In this document: positions 11,271-23,569 of the stretch, in pieces
How the letters are laid out: every line of letters begins with the position of its first letter
How positions within the stretch are numbered: position 1 is the first letter of the stretch
From: Neoarius graeffei
Lineage: Eukaryota > Chordata > Actinopteri > Siluriformes > Ariidae
Length of the DNA: 64,000 nt
Reading direction: 5' to 3'
Assembly: GCF_027579695.1 (NCBI RefSeq)
Contig: NC_083577.1
Coordinates: 29,979,698-30,043,697 of the forward strand
Position numbers and translations under genes: made by a program
The notes under the pieces: model-generated
Seen by the model: only the letters and a program-made list of their open reading frames with translations
Databases searched by the model: none
Told to the model about the DNA's origin: nothing

Positions 11271-11961
11271 GGCTACGTTTACATTACGTCGAATCAGCGG
11301 ATCATCAGATTAATGTTCTTAAAACGATTCGTGTTTACACTAAAACCGTTAGTCGTGCACACAGCAACACCAATACGCGGATACGCTCGGCTCCGCAGGC
11401 ATCCTGCGCTCCAAATCACTCCGCCCTGAACAGCGAGTGCCCTCTGGAGGGTGCGCACTCCGGCCCTGCGCAGCTCACAGAGCGCGCGAGTGAAGTGCAC
11501 AAGCTGTGATTCGGGACTGAGCCACTGTGTGTGTGATCCCAGCGCATATCACTTACCACTTGCAAGTGGAAGGATGGCAAGCCTAAAGACAATCATAACT
11601 ACACAATGGGCAGTATTTGCATCAGTATTTGCAGTATTTTCATACTTTTATACTCTTTAATGAAAGGTGATACAAGGCGGAAGTCCGCGCCGTTTTTCAG
11701 CAGTCGCGTCACATGACCAACGCCAGCGAATCAGGAAGGTGGATGTCACAGTGACGTTGTCCAATGAGACGCCAGCTAGAGCTCAGCACAGCGTATTCGC
11801 GTATTCTCAATGTTTACACAGCACCGGAGCTGACACGATCTGGATTGAATACGTGGACGCTGGCGGATTCCCGTTTCCTGGCTTTTCCAGGGGGTTTAAT
11901 GTAAACGGACAGTGCGTCCGCAAAGAAAACGAGACAGATACGGTCTAATGTAAACGTAGCC
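11271..11961. mobile_element. hAT-like MITE with GGCTACGTTTACATT ends
   Basis: The left end GGCTACGTTTACATTA and the right end complement to the same motif over about 16 bp, enclosing 691 bp. The internal open frames show no transposase domain. An exact 8-bp duplication is not clear. The superfamily is inferred from end style. Confidence 0.55.
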
Positions 11962-12689
11962 TAACCTAGAGCCATGGGTTCTTTGCAAACGACCACTAAC
12001 GATGCAAAAGTGCTGATGGTTTGTGCTGCTTACAGCTGTTCTAATAGATCAACCCTGGGGGCAAAAAAGAAAAACAAGGGCTACAGAAATGGACAAATTT
12101 CCCCATCCAGCTACCTCTGCTAAACAAACGAGCGCTGTCTTTTTCGAGACCATTATTGAGTACGAACACGATCCAGTTTTCCTCTTACAGTTCATGTTTG
12201 AATTTTACCAAAAGGTCTGTTTTGTGTGCCAGTCTTATGGACTTTCTGGATTTACGTTTGTTTATTTTTTGAATGTAAGATCAGAGATCTTGATTTGCAG
12301 CACAGCTCATGACAACAATCACGATGACAGTGGAATGTTTGAAGAGAAACATTGATGATCAGTGTGTTTAAACTGTGAAACCTTTTAAAGATTGACTTGG
12401 AAACCTGACGGACAGGTGTTTTTAAGTGTCCAAATACTTTTGGGGGCCTTGCATAAGATTCCACAACCATCCCGAGTGGGACTAGTTGGACAGGTACTGT
12501 GGGTTTTTCCCTATCTTTCAATTCAATTCAGGACTAGAAGTAGATTTTTATGAGGAACACTAATTTTGAAGCTGCACTGCCTTTCAGATTTTTCAAGTTT
12601 AGGTCATAAAAATAATTTTCCCCTGACACCCAATCATTTTTTGGTTAGTGGAGCAAACGCTACTGAATTCAAATCACAGACTTTCCAAT

Positions 12690-13660
12690 TGCCGGCAGTA
12701 AGTCAGACCTGTTCCCAGTGCATGTTGGACTCCGGCAGGGCTGCCCTTTGTCACCGGTTCTGTTCATAATTTTTATGGACAGAATTTCTAGGCGCAGCCA
12801 GGGGCCAGAAGGAATCCTGTTTGGGAACCACAGGATTTCATCTCTGCTTTTTGCGGATGATGTTGTCCTGTTGGCTTCTTCAAACCAGGACCTTCAGCAT
12901 GCACTGGGGAGGTTTGCAGTCGAGTGTGAAGCGGCTGGGATGAGAATCAGCACCTCCAAGTCCGAGGCCATGGTTCTCGACCGGAAAAGGGTGGCTTGCC
13001 CTCTCCAGGTTGGTGGAGAAGTTCTGCCTCAAGTGGAGGAGTTTAAGTATCTCGGGATCTTGTTCACGAGTGAGGGAAGGATGGAGCGTGAGATCGACAG
13101 GCGGATCGGTGCAGCCTCCGCAGTGATGCGGTCGCTTTACCGGTCCGTTGTGGTGAAGAAGGAGCTGAGCCAAAAGGCGAAGCTCTCAATTTACCGGTCG
13201 ATCTACGTTCCGACTCTCACCTATGGTCATGAGCTTTGGGTAATGACCGAAAGGACAAGATCGCGGATACAAGCGGCCGAAATGAGTTTCCTTCGCAGGG
13301 TGGCTGGGCGCTCCCTTAGAGATAGGGTGAGAAGCACAGTCACTCGGGAGGAGCTCGGAGTAGAGCCGCTGCTGCTCCACATCGAGAGGAATCAGCTGAG
13401 GTGGCTCGGGCATCTTTTTCGGATGCCTCCTGGACGCCTCCCTGGGGAGGTGTTCCAGGCATGTCCCCCCAGGAGGAGGCCCCGGGGAAGACCCAGGACA
13501 CGCTGGAGGGACTATGTCTCTCGGCTGGCCTGGGAACGCCTCGGTGTTCTTCCCGAGGAGCTGGCCGAGGTGTCTGGGGAAAGGGAAGTTTGGGCTTCCC
13601 TGCTTAGACTGCTGCCTCCGCGACCCGGTCCCGGATAAAGCGGAAGAAGACGAGACGAGA
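12690..13660 (+). mobile_element. 5'-truncated LINE with open reverse-transcriptase end
   Basis: An uninterrupted frame runs to the stop at 13638. It contains RT motifs GLRQGCPLSPVLF and LLFADDVVLLA (the FADD catalytic aspartates), the thumb-type EEFKYLGILFTSEG, and the C-terminal block common in fish LINEs (MSFLRRVAG, RNQLRWLGHLFRM, RPRTRWRDYVSRLAWERLG). The endonuclease and the front of RT are missing, as expected for 5' truncation. Flanks carry near-identical duplications (ACTTTCCAATT / ACTTCCAATTT). The 3' end reads GGATAAAGCGGAAGAAGACGAG. The open frame suggests a fairly recent insertion. I do not assign the clade firmly. Confidence 0.8.
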
Positions 13661-15089
13661 CTTCCAATTTTATTTTATTTTTTTAATAGAACACTAAATG
13701 AACTGAGGGCCATGTGGCGCTAAATTCTCCGCTATTTTTTCCTGCTTCACCATGACCCAATTCAAGATACTATGTCATGCATCATGTGGTGGGCTTTCCC
13801 CGTTCTTGCAAGGCATTGTGGGATACAAATTTGAAACAGGAGAGAAAAATGGAGGAAGTGAGTGTGCGAATGAAACGTGAAAGACCGACTACAGTCAAGT
13901 CAAGTCAACTTTATTGTCAAATATGCTATACATGCTCGACATACAGCACAGATGAAATTTCAGTCCTCTCTGACCCACGGTGCAAACAGGCAATGCAATA
14001 AATAAAAATAGAATAATTGAAAAAAAAAAAACAATATAAACAGTATAAACACTCTAGATAAGAACTAGACATAGACTAAACACTCATACACACACACACA
14101 CACGTAAATTGGTGCAAATAAACAAACAGTCAAGGGCACTTGAGGTATAGCAGGTACAGTAACGGAAAGCGAGAAGAAAAGACGCTACGTTGCGAAGGAA
14201 AGGAAACGCAGGACCAAACTAATAAATATCGGTGGTCAGCGAACACCTCGGTGTGATCAGGGGTTCGTTTAGCGACAGAATGATGGAAGTGTCAGGGCAG
14301 GGTCAAAGGTAAACCTGTAGATGGCAGTAATGCAATACTGTGGATGCTAGCTGCTGTAAAACCCAAAAGAAGTAGCAGATAAACCTGCGCATGCGCACAC
14401 GGACTTCTTCTGTCTGCTTGACTGCATGAAACGAGCGATTTGATGCACATTATTTGCTTGGGAATCCCCTCAAATCACTTCCCAGCCACAGAATGGCCTC
14501 TGGTTTTTTTTTTATCCCCCCCCTGGCCTAAATGCCCGAAGAGGGATTATTTGGTGGCGAAGTCCATCCGTCTGTCTGTCCATCCTTCCGTCCCGGAAAG
14601 GGTTCTCACCTTCTGAAATCAACTCCTCTCACAATTTTTGGAGGAATTTCATGAAACTTGGCCAAAGGCTTTGTTATAGGACAGTCATGTGCATATTGCA
14701 ATTTCATTTGCAATATATTGTAGTGGGGGATATTGTGCTCTCAGAGCACCCTTGTTTAGATATTACAGAAATAAACATACAGTATAGGGTGGATTTTGAC
14801 GCTATTTCAAGAAGCAAAATGCTATTTCAAAATGACCGTTTACCGGGATGCTATTTGAAATCCCTGGGGAGAACACTGCTCTTTACTTACTTGTTTCAGG
14901 GTTAATTATTTGTTGAAGTCAACATTCATAATAAGTGTGCTGTTCCTTTGATTGCTCGCATTCTGATAGAAGTGAGAGCGGGGGATACGTAAGTGAGCAG
15001 TAGCTCACAGTTGATCTTGTTGCGGGCGTGTCGGACAGAATGTACCCACATGTGGCTTTGCCTGAGTCTGGGTTGAATATTTAAAGGAG
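13661..15089. other. Dispersed repeats, no gene recognised
   Basis: 13895-14145 is a TCAAGTCAACTTTATTGTC-type dispersed repeat ending in a CA run. 14500-14770 contains GGTGGCGAAGTCCATCCGTC and a GAAACTTGGCCAAAGGC segment that I take to be another repeat. TTAAAGGAGAACTGAAG at 15080 resembles a Kolobok-type end with a TTAA target, but no partner end is found. Nothing else is supportable. Confidence 0.4.
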
Positions 15090-15101
15090 AACTGAAGTCA
15101 T

Positions 15102-15470
15102 GGGCGGCACGGTGGTGTAGTGGTTAGCGCTGTCGCCTCACAGCAAGAAGGTCCTGGGTTCGAGCCCCGGGGCCGGCGAGGGCCTTTCTGTGCGGAGTTT
15201 GCATGTTCTCCCCGTGTCTGCGTGGGTTTCCTCCGGGTGCTCCGGTTTCCCCCACAGTCCAAAGACATGCAGGTTAGGTTAACTGGTGACTCTAAATTGA
15301 CCGTAGGTGTGACTGTGAGTGTGAATGGTTGTCTGTGTCTATGTGTCAGCCCTGTGATGACCTGGCGACTTGTCCAGGGTGTACCCCGCCTTTCGCCCGT
15401 AGTCAGCTGGGATAGGCTCCAGCTTGCCTGCGACCCTGTAGAAGGATAAAGCGGCTAGAGATAATGTAAT
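15102..15470 (+). mobile_element. V-SINE, full-length
   Basis: Head GGGCGGCACGGTGGTGTAGT, B-box GGTTCGAGCCC, central V domain, and tail GGATAAAGCGGCTAGAGATAA. Exact 12-bp duplications (AACTGAAGTCAT) flank it at 15090-15101 and 15471-15482. Confidence 0.9.
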
Positions 15471-15482
15471 AACTGAAGTCAT

Positions 15483-16422
15483 TTTTAAAATTACTTTATT
15501 TCTGAATTAACGTGTTATTCAATTATGTTTTTGTTTTTAGTAACCTTATATCGTGACTCATATTGGCAATTAATTGCAATTAAATATTATACTTATTGGC
15601 CTGTTCGGTTTTTAGCCATGTTGAATTTAGTTTGTTTGGTCCACGGCAGGTGTCGCTTATCCACACGATCTTCACGAGACTTGTGCGAGACTTCGAAACG
15701 TGAAGTGTCAACCAGGTGTCCGTGCCGCCATTTTGAAAACTGTTTTCCAAATGAAATATTGCACAAAAAAAAGTTTTAATGACGATTACTGCTGACTTTT
15801 TTCAAACTTTCCTGATTGCTATCAAAACAAACAAAATGTCCAGCTTGATTACATCACCATTCGAACAAGGGCGCGCGTCTTTTAACAACGTTGGCAGATG
15901 TTGGTTACTTTCACTGACTGAAATCGCTCCCTACTCACTATATAGGGCACTATATTGTGGGGACGCCATTTTGTAGTGTTGTCCAAAACCTTAGTGAGGA
16001 TTATTTACACCCTATATATTACACTCAAAGTATCCCACAATGCATCATGAAAAGTAGTGTACAACCGATGGTCACTAACCCAAGCAATATATCCCATCAT
16101 GTATTGTAGTCGTGTTGAAAGAAGTCAAATTAAAAGTCTCAAATTTGATTTAATAAAACGTAGCGGCAAAGAAGAAAGTATTCAGCATTGATTTAAAAGA
16201 ACTGAAAGATGCAGGTACTTTGTACTGATTAATGTTGGAAATACGCTCAGTATAATATGGATTTATCACAAAAATACATGCATGTGTTTATTATTTTGAA
16301 AACCACCAGTCAACTGATTTGGCACGTTTTAATTGTGCAACAGTAATGATGTAAATACCAGCACGACGGAGTAATGTCCAAAAGTATTTTTTCATTTTAC
16401 TAATGAACTCACTATATAGTCC
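15483..16422. other. No gene recognised; possible MITE
   Basis: ACTCACTATATAGGGCACTAT near 15933 and AACTCACTATATAGTCC near 16405 resemble ends of a common fish MITE, but the pair is not a clean inverted repeat. The rest is AT-rich with no coding signal. Confidence 0.3.
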
Positions 16423-16836
16423 TCATCTCATCTCATCTCATCTCATCTCATCTCATCTCATCTCATCTCATCTCATCTCATTATCTCTAGCCGCTTTATC
16501 CTGTTCTACAGGGTCGCAGGCAAGCTGGAGCCTATCCCAGCTGACTACGGGCGAAAGGCGGGGTACACCCTGGACAAGTTGCCAGGTCATCACAGGGCTG
16601 ACACATAGACACAGACAACCATTCACACTCACATTCACACCTACGGTCAATTTAGAGTCACCAGTTAACCTAACCTGCATGTCTTTGGACTGTGGGGGAA
16701 ACCGGAGCACCCGGAGGAAACCCACGCGGACACGGGGAGAACATGCAAACTCCACACAGAAAGGCCCTCGCCGGCCACAGGGATCGAGCCCGGACCTTCT
16801 TGCTGTGAGGCAACAGCGTTAACCACTACACCAGTT
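16423..16836 (-). mobile_element. V-SINE with expanded TCTCA tail
   Basis: Minus-strand V-SINE with head, V domain and GGATAAAGCGGC end. Its 3' tail is expanded to about a dozen TGAGA pentamers (plus strand CTCAT repeats near 16425-16480). It shows how the SINE tail seeds a microsatellite. Confidence 0.85.
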
Positions 16837-17027
16837 CATCATGTTTCAGGTTGATTCTTGTGATTGACAAATTTTTTTTTTTAAATGTGGGCATGTCCCT
16901 ACATGAGGATGAAGCTGATTTCATTCCTTCTTGAGAATGGAACTGTTTTGTCGAGTCAGGTTTTGGGTAAACTGACATTTTTCTATCGCTGTACCAGCAT
17001 TGTGTGTTCATACAGTTCATGTTGCTG

Positions 17028-17392
17028 TATAGAGCTGAAGACGTCTCATTCTTAGAAGTGAGGGTCATTTAGTCAGTATTTATACTGTGAGAAAGTAAAA
17101 CTTCTTTCCATCATCAGAAACGTCACATTTCAGTGGTGTAAAAATGTAAATCATATCCACTGATGTTTGTTTTACAGAACTACAAGGCCACAGTGAAAAG
17201 GTGAGTGATGTGCTTCCTGTCTCTCTCATTCTCTGTGTTTCTGAATCCAAACCCACAGCAACACTGACTCCTGAATGTTTTTGCAGAGCCCAGAGCACAC
17301 TGCAGCATCCAGAGGAGCTTTCAGGAGCACTGATCCATGTGGCAAAACATCTGGCCAACCTGCAGTTCAGTGTCTGGGAGAAGATGCAGTAC
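17028..17392 (+). pseudogene. TRIM exon 3-5 fragment (third TRIM copy)
   Basis: Contains the end of coiled-coil exon 3 (GAAGACGTCTCATTCTTAGAA), the 23-nt exon 4 at 17178-17200 with intact AG and GT, and exon 5 from 17287. All are nearly identical to TRIM genes 1 and 2, introns included. Homology stops at 17392, before the normal end of exon 5, and there is no RING, B-box or SPRY nearby. It is a truncated segmental duplicate. Confidence 0.85.
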
Positions 17393-18035
17393 ACTCAAGG
17401 CCGCGTTAACCCTTGCCGAGGCCCTGTCCAGCTGTCTGTCCGGTCACGTTTTCATTTCCGGGCCATATCTTTAAAACTACTGAAGATATATTCATGATAC
17501 TTTGTATAAATATCAAGCAACATGTGAACTGGTGCCTTTTGCCATTTTGGTTTTTGAAAAAGAGTATTTTTCAAATGTTTACATAAAAAATAGATTTTGA
17601 TTTAGTTTCTCAGAGCAATATTCCTTTCTGGAGCATATATCCAAAACTATTCATGATATCTGAGCTCCGATATCAATGCGCTGTCGAAGCGCGCAGAAGG
17701 TGTTAGTACGCCTGTCATTATAGTGCGGACTTTCCATAGCATAGAAAATCGCTACATTTCAATTTGTGTAATTGAACTTGTTTCATATCACTGGTCATAT
17801 AAACCTATGTAAACAGGAAAAACGCAGAAGAGTTTGCTCGCATCTAACTACAGCCCCAAAAAATACCGTTGGCCATACTGAGCCTAGCTACATTGCTAAC
17901 AGGAGTGACAGCGCGTCTGACTGCGTCTGACTGACTGGGAGGTCGCGCAAAGCTCGGACAGGTACGGAGCAGCTCGTCTCAATTCAGATAAGAGCATATT
18001 TCATTATGGAAATACGGTGGACCGTTCCTTTAATC
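17393..18035. other. Unassigned sequence with a Kolobok-like right end
   Basis: No gene recognised. The segment ends at ACGGTGGACCGTTCCTTTAA (18010-18029), which complements to the same AGGAACGG end style and TTAA target as the element at 4120-5013. No left end is found. Confidence 0.35.
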
Positions 18036-18350
18036 GAAGTGTGGCAAGCAACGTATGTTGCTATCCGTAGTTCACGACGTTTCTGGTCATCACGGATATC
18101 AGCCGTGTTAGCTCTCCTCACCGTAAAAGTTCTGACCATTGGCTGGCACCTCATCTTGTGCTTTTTAGTTGCAGCGTGGTCTTTCAAGTCCTTGAGGTGA
18201 GCTCTTATGTCGGTGTTGCAAACTTTGCAGTGTGCCTTCTCTCCGTCATTCGATGAAACTATCCATAACTTTAAATCTGGGTTGTTTTCCCACTCCTTTC
18301 TGTACTTTTTTTTGTATTTTGTCCACTATGGCATCTTGACTAGCCGTCAT
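18036..18350 (-). pseudogene. BED-like zinc-finger exon of a hAT-type transposase
   Basis: On the minus strand the reading includes ENNPDLKLW, then AHCKVCNTDIRAHLKDLKDH and AATKKHKMR. This gives a C-x2-C ... H-x4-H finger of the BED type found at the N-terminus of hAT transposases and their domesticated relatives. A frame slip lies near the start (an A-run around 18310). The piece ends where the Kolobok-like end begins, so only one broken exon is present. Confidence 0.5.
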
Positions 18351-18594
18351 TCACTAACTGCACTCTGTGTCGTGTGATGCCCACGATCTCTGATTGGGTC
18401 ACAGAAGTGTTTAATATGGATTGGATTGGATGTAGACTAGTGGACGTAAATAGTACATAGAATGTGCTGCATCAAAGTCCTTCTAAGGCTATATACAGGT
18501 AAGTGTCTCTGGCTGCATTCTCACACAGAACGTTGGTGCGAAATATTCATAAACATCTGATAAAAACCCGCCGAACTAACATCAAACCTACCCA

Positions 18595-18687
18595 ATTTTT
18601 GTCAGCCAGCCCAAGCCATTTTTTGCCCACAAAGTAAAATTCAAAACCGCCCAACTGGGCGGGAAACCGCCCAATCTGGCAACACTG
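18595..18687 (-). mobile_element. Micro-MITE of the AGTGTTGCCAGAT family (partial)
   Basis: Ends in CAATCTGGCAACACTG and contains AACCGCCCAACTGGGCGGG. It matches the elements at 57405-57503 and 60019-60110 in reverse orientation. The left end is not clear. Confidence 0.55.
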
Positions 18688-18772
18688 CTAGTGTCTGGGG
18701 ACAGGACCCCCCACCCTTTGCACAAAATGGTTTAGTCCACTTTCACTGGGCTTTTTAACGAGGCGCAATTAA

Positions 18773-19228
18773 AGGTGTCATTCCATGACAAACCGTTTAA
18801 TACTTGCTCTTTTTGAAATACCACAGGTCACTCCGAGTTGCATATGCATGTTGCACGTGAAAATGTTCTTCTACCCCCATTCCCTGTATTAGCTTATGAA
18901 AGAAAATAGATGGAAAAACGAGAGAATCAGAAAAAGTCCTACAAACTTACGTCACTTCAAAAATTAGTAGTCATAGCCTCGCCCATAACCCACCGGAGGG
19001 AGCGTCACAGTGCTGTTAGCCAATCAGAAGCGATATGTTTACATGTCATGAATATTCATGAGTAAGAGCTGAAATCCTGTCGTTCTCTCTCCACCCACTC
19101 CTCCACCAAACTAGAACAGCCTGAAACAGGAGCACCACAGCATTTTTTTCACCAAAACTGGCTCACAGGGCATTCATTCATACTAGAGACCACCGCACAA
19201 TTAATGAAAAAACGATGCAATGACACCT
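18773..19228. mobile_element. Kolobok-like MITE with TTAA duplication
   Basis: A 456-bp element with inverted ends AGGTGTCATTCCATGA and the complement of TGCAATGACACCT. It is flanked by TTAA (18769-18772, 19229-19232). No coding sequence. Confidence 0.7.
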
Positions 19229-19292
19229 TTAACGTAGCGTTCATTCTGCTGAAGCAGCGCATGCGCATTGCAGGCAATCTGTGCTATGGAAG

Positions 19293-19404
19293 ATGATGCA
19301 CAAGAAAACAAAATCCGGTTTTCAGAAACGAAAAGAGAGGCAGGAAAGAGACAAGAAAAGAAATGAGGGAAAGCAACTGCTCACAAACTTCTTTCCCAAG
19401 AAAG
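19293..19404 (+). pseudogene. First exon of a ZMYM-like hAT transposase remnant
   Basis: Starts MMHKKTKSGFQKRKERQERD and ends LLTNFFPKK at a GTGAGC donor. The basic KSGFQKRKERQ...FF pattern is common at the start of hAT transposases of the ZMYM/THAP12-like type. A possible second exon (VSETVTEGDAATDPSSSH) ends near 19746. No catalytic part follows. A hAT-type right end, complement of CAGGGGCGTAGCACC, lies near 20305-20320. Confidence 0.45.
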
Positions 19405-20320
19405 GTGAGCCCAAACGTGAAAGCAAATAGCCTACAGTAAATGAACACCCGTGGTTGTCAGTGCTAAAAACTGCACAACACAAAATTAGAAATAACATGA
19501 TGCCTTTTTTGTTTGCATTGCAATAGTATACTAATCAAAAATTAAATTAATATTTATTATTGGGCCATAACATAATTAGGCTAATAGCCTAATTTAGTCT
19601 CAATGTCATAGGTTCATAAGGGTAGGCTGTCAAATTAGTAGCAAAGCTAACTTGTGAACCGCATGGCACTCAGTTTCAGAGACTGTCACAGAGGGGGATG
19701 CAGCAACAGACCCCTCATCCTCTCATACTGGGGATCTGAGACAAGGTGAGGCTTTAGTTTAAAATGAAAGCACATAATTTTAGCTATTTTTACTGTAATG
19801 TGTTAAGCAACACTAAAGTCATGCTCTGTGTTTTACTGAAGGCTGTTCGGCTATAGCCTAATTAGAATAAGAGACTAAAAGTTTACCTGTTTGTCACATC
19901 CATAAGAAAAATAAAATGCCACATAGTTTATGATGCAAATGAATCTATTTTCTTTTATGTAATAAATAGGCTACTTGACAAAAATCTGTTCTCTTCAGCC
20001 CAGTGCAAAGGTGCTCAATTTTCATGCAGGCCTATTATGTTTGGCGACCTTTGGTGGCATTTACTGTTACAACTTTTAATCATTCTGCAAATAAAACAAA
20101 GATTCAGGGAAGTATTGTGTGATTAGGGTTTTTTTTAAATTCATTTAAGAGTTGTTAGATTAATGCGTGGCTACATAACTGACCGGACTGGTAGTACGCC
20201 CTTGTTGTTAGATACTTTCAGCATTGTTAACTGCTGAGCTTTTTTTTTCTTTTTTTTGGGGGGGGGGCCCATGGCCACTGCTTGTGCATAGGGCCCAGAA
20301 TTTGGTGCTACGCCCCTGCA
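19405..20320. other. hAT remnant interior and right end, no further gene
   Basis: AT-rich sequence with no open domain, ending in a T/G run and GGTGCTACGCCCCTG. It abuts the RTE-like LINE, so the hAT element appears to have inserted into it. Confidence 0.35.
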
Positions 20321-21853
20321 TCACTATGGCAAACAAGAAAGGACTCAAAGCAGATCCTTGATGAAGTCCCACCTTCACCTCGAACCATTCAGCTGTTCCA
20401 ACTGCACGCCTCACTGCTGTTTCACTGTTCTCATACATGTCTTGCACCACTCTAATATACTTCTCATTCACTCCACACTTTCTCATATAATACCATAACT
20501 CATCTCTCAGCACTCCATCGTATGCCTTCTCCAGGTCTACAAACACACAATGTAGCTTTCTCTGGCCTTCCCTGTACTTCTCCATTAACATTCTTAAAGC
20601 AAAAAATTGCATCCGACGTGCCCTTCCTTGGCATAAACCCATACTGCTGTTCACAGATTGCTACCTCTCTTCTCAATCTCGCCTCCAATACCTTTTCTCA
20701 TAACTTCATGGTGTGGCTCATCAATTTTATTCCTCTGTAATTACTGCAGCTCTGTACACCTTCCTTATTCTTGTATATTGGGACTAGCACACTCTTTCTC
20801 CATTCATTCAGCATTTTCTCATTCTCTAAGATCTTGTTAAACTCCACAGCGATCTCACCCAAACATCTCCAAGCCTCAATCAGGATACCATCTGGTCCGA
20901 CTGCTTTCCCAGTCTTCATTCTTTTCATGGCTGCCCTCACATCATCCTTACTAACCGACTCTACTTCCTGATTTGCTGTCTCCAGCAAATCTGACCTTTT
21001 CTCTTTTGGATTCTCCTCATTTAATAAATCCTCAAAGTACTCTTTCCACCTTCTTAAGAAAGAAAAGAAAGCACAACTTTATTCATCACACACTTGTGAA
21101 ATTCCTCTCTGCATTTCACCCATCTGAAGCAGTGAAAACACACATACTATGTGTGTTAGCCATGCTAACAGCGCCCGGGGAGCAGTTGGGAGTTAGGTGC
21201 CTCGCTCAAGGGCACCTCAGCCCAAGGCCGTCCCATATTAACCTAACTGCATGTCTTTGAACTGTGGGGGAAACCGGAGCACCTGGAGGAAACCCACACA
21301 GACACAGGGAGAACATGCAAACTCCACACAGAAAGGTCCCTGCCGGCCGCTGGGCTCAAACCCAGAACCTTCTTGCTATGAGGCGACCATGCCTCACCAC
21401 CGTGCCGCCCCACTTAATACACTCTCTTTGTTTGTCAGCACATTTCCATTTACATCTTTCATCACTCTTACCTGCTGTACATCCCTTGCCTTTGCTACCG
21501 CTCTTTTTGCCTTCTGTCTCGTCTCTCTGTATAACCGCCTGCTTTCCTCGTCTCTCTGATCATCCCAATTCTTCTTTGCTAGCCTCTTCTCTTTTATAAT
21601 TTCCTGGACTTCTTTGTTCCACCACCATGTCTCCTTGTCTTCCTCCCTCCCTCCCGATGACCACCCTAGCACCTTCCTTGCTGCATCTCTTACTAGTATA
21701 GCAGTAGTATCCCAATCTTCTGGCAGACTTCCATTACCACTCAATGCTCATTTCATTCCTTCCCTAAACTCCTTCTGGTGTTCAACCCGTTTTAGTTTCC
21801 ACCACCTAATCTTTGGCTCCACTATTTCACGCTTCCTCTTTTTCACTTTCAAG
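20321..21853 (-). mobile_element. RTE-like LINE fragment (endonuclease-RT linker and RT)
   Basis: On the minus strand, from high to low coordinate: a linker (RWWKLKRVEHQKEFREGMK, WWWNKEVQEIIKEKRLAKK); RT motifs near 20900 (MKTGKAVGPDGILIEAW) and 20750 (SVLVPIYKNKEG, NYRGIKLM); then [29 protein letters not shown] and [17 protein letters not shown]. The catalytic ADD motif and everything after it are missing, because a hAT end abuts at 20320. The frame shifts between blocks. A SINE interrupts it at 21058-21415 and a hAT element cuts its 5' side at 21854. The clade is judged from the [16 protein letters not shown] style. Confidence 0.75.
21058..21415 (-). mobile_element. V-SINE of a second subfamily
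   Basis: Read on minus: tRNA-like head, V domain, then a different 3' part (TATGGGACGGCCTTGGGCTG, AAGGGCACC-type, CTCCCCGGGCGCTG) known from other fish V-SINEs. It is inserted in the RTE-like LINE. Flanks CTTAAG / CTTAAT are only weakly matched. Confidence 0.7.
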
Positions 21854-22493
21854 TAGGGGTGGGCATATTGATCTGAGTATCGATAGTATCGATACCAAGG
21901 TGAGTATCGGAATCGAATCGATACTAGCATGATGAGATCGATACTCTCGTCGCAGTTTCTCTTCAATACATCCAGTAAATTACTCGAATTTACGCAGAGT
22001 TCATGCGAGGATAGTTTCTCTCTAAATCTGTCTGTGTAAACAGCGCACCTGTCTCTCTCGCTCTCTGCCGCTCACACCTTACCCCTCTCCCTCCCTGCTG
22101 TGTCGGAGAGCGGAGAGTCAGGGCGCTGACTGAGAGCAGGCCGTGATGGCGGAGAGAAAGAGAAGCGCTGTGTGGACATTATTCACTGCAGTTGACAAAG
22201 ACAATGCCACATGTGATGTGTGCAGAAAAGTTATTCGCTACTGTGGTAACACCACCAATTTATTTAAACATATTAAAGCTGTTCACCCCAGAGAGAACAC
22301 TGAACTGCAAAAAAAGTTGAGGGAGGGGGAGGGGGAGATCCCCAAACCCAGGCCAGACCTCCGACAGACACAGAGGTCTCTGGAAGAGGCTCTTCAACCC
22401 AAAACTCAGGAATATCCAGGTAATCTCCAGCATAAAGTAATATTTTCACAGCGTAATTGGTGATCAGAGATGCAATTTCAGCAGACTAATTAA

Positions 22494-23569
22494 CCCTTTG
22501 ATGCAAAACATGGGTCAAAAGTGACCCGGTTGAGTTTTTATCTTCTATATCTTTGCAATAAATTAATTCCATCATTCAGTATTCAAGGTATTCTTCAATT
22601 AACTTGTTTTTGATCATCATACATCCTTATTTTATTTTTTCCTTTCTTACTTTTTGAATAAAAACCCTTTTTGTATCACTACCCTTCTAATGCACAGCAC
22701 GGGTCAAAACCGACCTGCATTCATTTTCCAGGTTATTTCATGTATGGCTGAGTATTTCTATGATATACTTTTGAAATAAATTCATTTTGTCATTTACTTT
22801 TCCAAATATGCAGTAAATATCTTGTTTTTGTTTAGCACAAATCATCATTTTAATTTTTCCTTTCTTAAGTTATGAACAAGCACAGCTTTTGTAATTCTAC
22901 ATCAAGTTTACACACATGGGTCAGAACCGACCCGCATGCATTTACTCCAGCGTTTGGTGGGAACTGTGAATTGTGCTTGTGTCAGACATTTCACAGCTCA
23001 GCACAGCGCCCTTTGCCCATCTAATACATGTAAGTAATGTTTTTCAATTGTTCTAACATTACCTTAGAAAAAAATTGGTTATGTTTAGTTTACCTTGAGA
23101 GTGAGTAGATTACTTGTCAGAAAGTTACAAGTAATTACTATTAGCTACCGAGCTGTTGACATATTCTACTTTAGTTAGCTAATTTTATTGTAGTTGGCTT
23201 AGCTAACTACATAGTTAATAAATAAATAACTGGCCCCATTCACTGCTAAAGTAATTACTTGAAACAAAATTATTATTATAATATTAAGACATTTAATTTT
23301 AAATCACACTTGGATGACCCATGTGTAGTATTATAAAAAGTATTTTTGTTCATAAAGTAGGAAAGAAAAAATTTAATTAATGATTTGTGGTAATTAAAAA
23401 CAGGATATTTAAAGAATACTTGGAATATTCATTCATAAAATAAATTGATTTCAAAGGATAGAGCAAAGAAAAACTCAGTCAGGATGAAATAACCTGGAAA
23501 ATGAATGCGGGTCATTTTTGACCCATGCTGTGCATTAGAAGGGGTGTGCATATGTTTTGCATCAAAGGG
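22494..23569. mobile_element. piggyBac-like MITE with TTAA duplication
   Basis: The ends CCCTTTGATGCAAAACAT and their complement are flanked by TTAA (22490-22493 and 23570-23573). A near-palindromic GGGTCAAAA-N-TGACCC motif occurs near 22511, 22704, 22920 and 23515. It is inserted in the intron of the hAT transposase gene and has no coding capacity. Confidence 0.75.

Noticed and set aside
11294-11948. Open frames on both strands within 11271-11961
   Set aside because: They are internal to a MITE with no transposase motif.
15110-15180. tRNA-like A- and B-boxes
   Set aside because: They belong to SINE heads. There is no cloverleaf-forming mature tRNA end.
15120-15449. A recurring open frame of about 109 residues (MVSAVASQQEGPG...) at 15120, 24922, 31370, 35206, 52797, 63541 and elsewhere
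   Set aside because: Every copy lies exactly on a V-SINE. The frame is a by-product of SINE sequence and not a gene.
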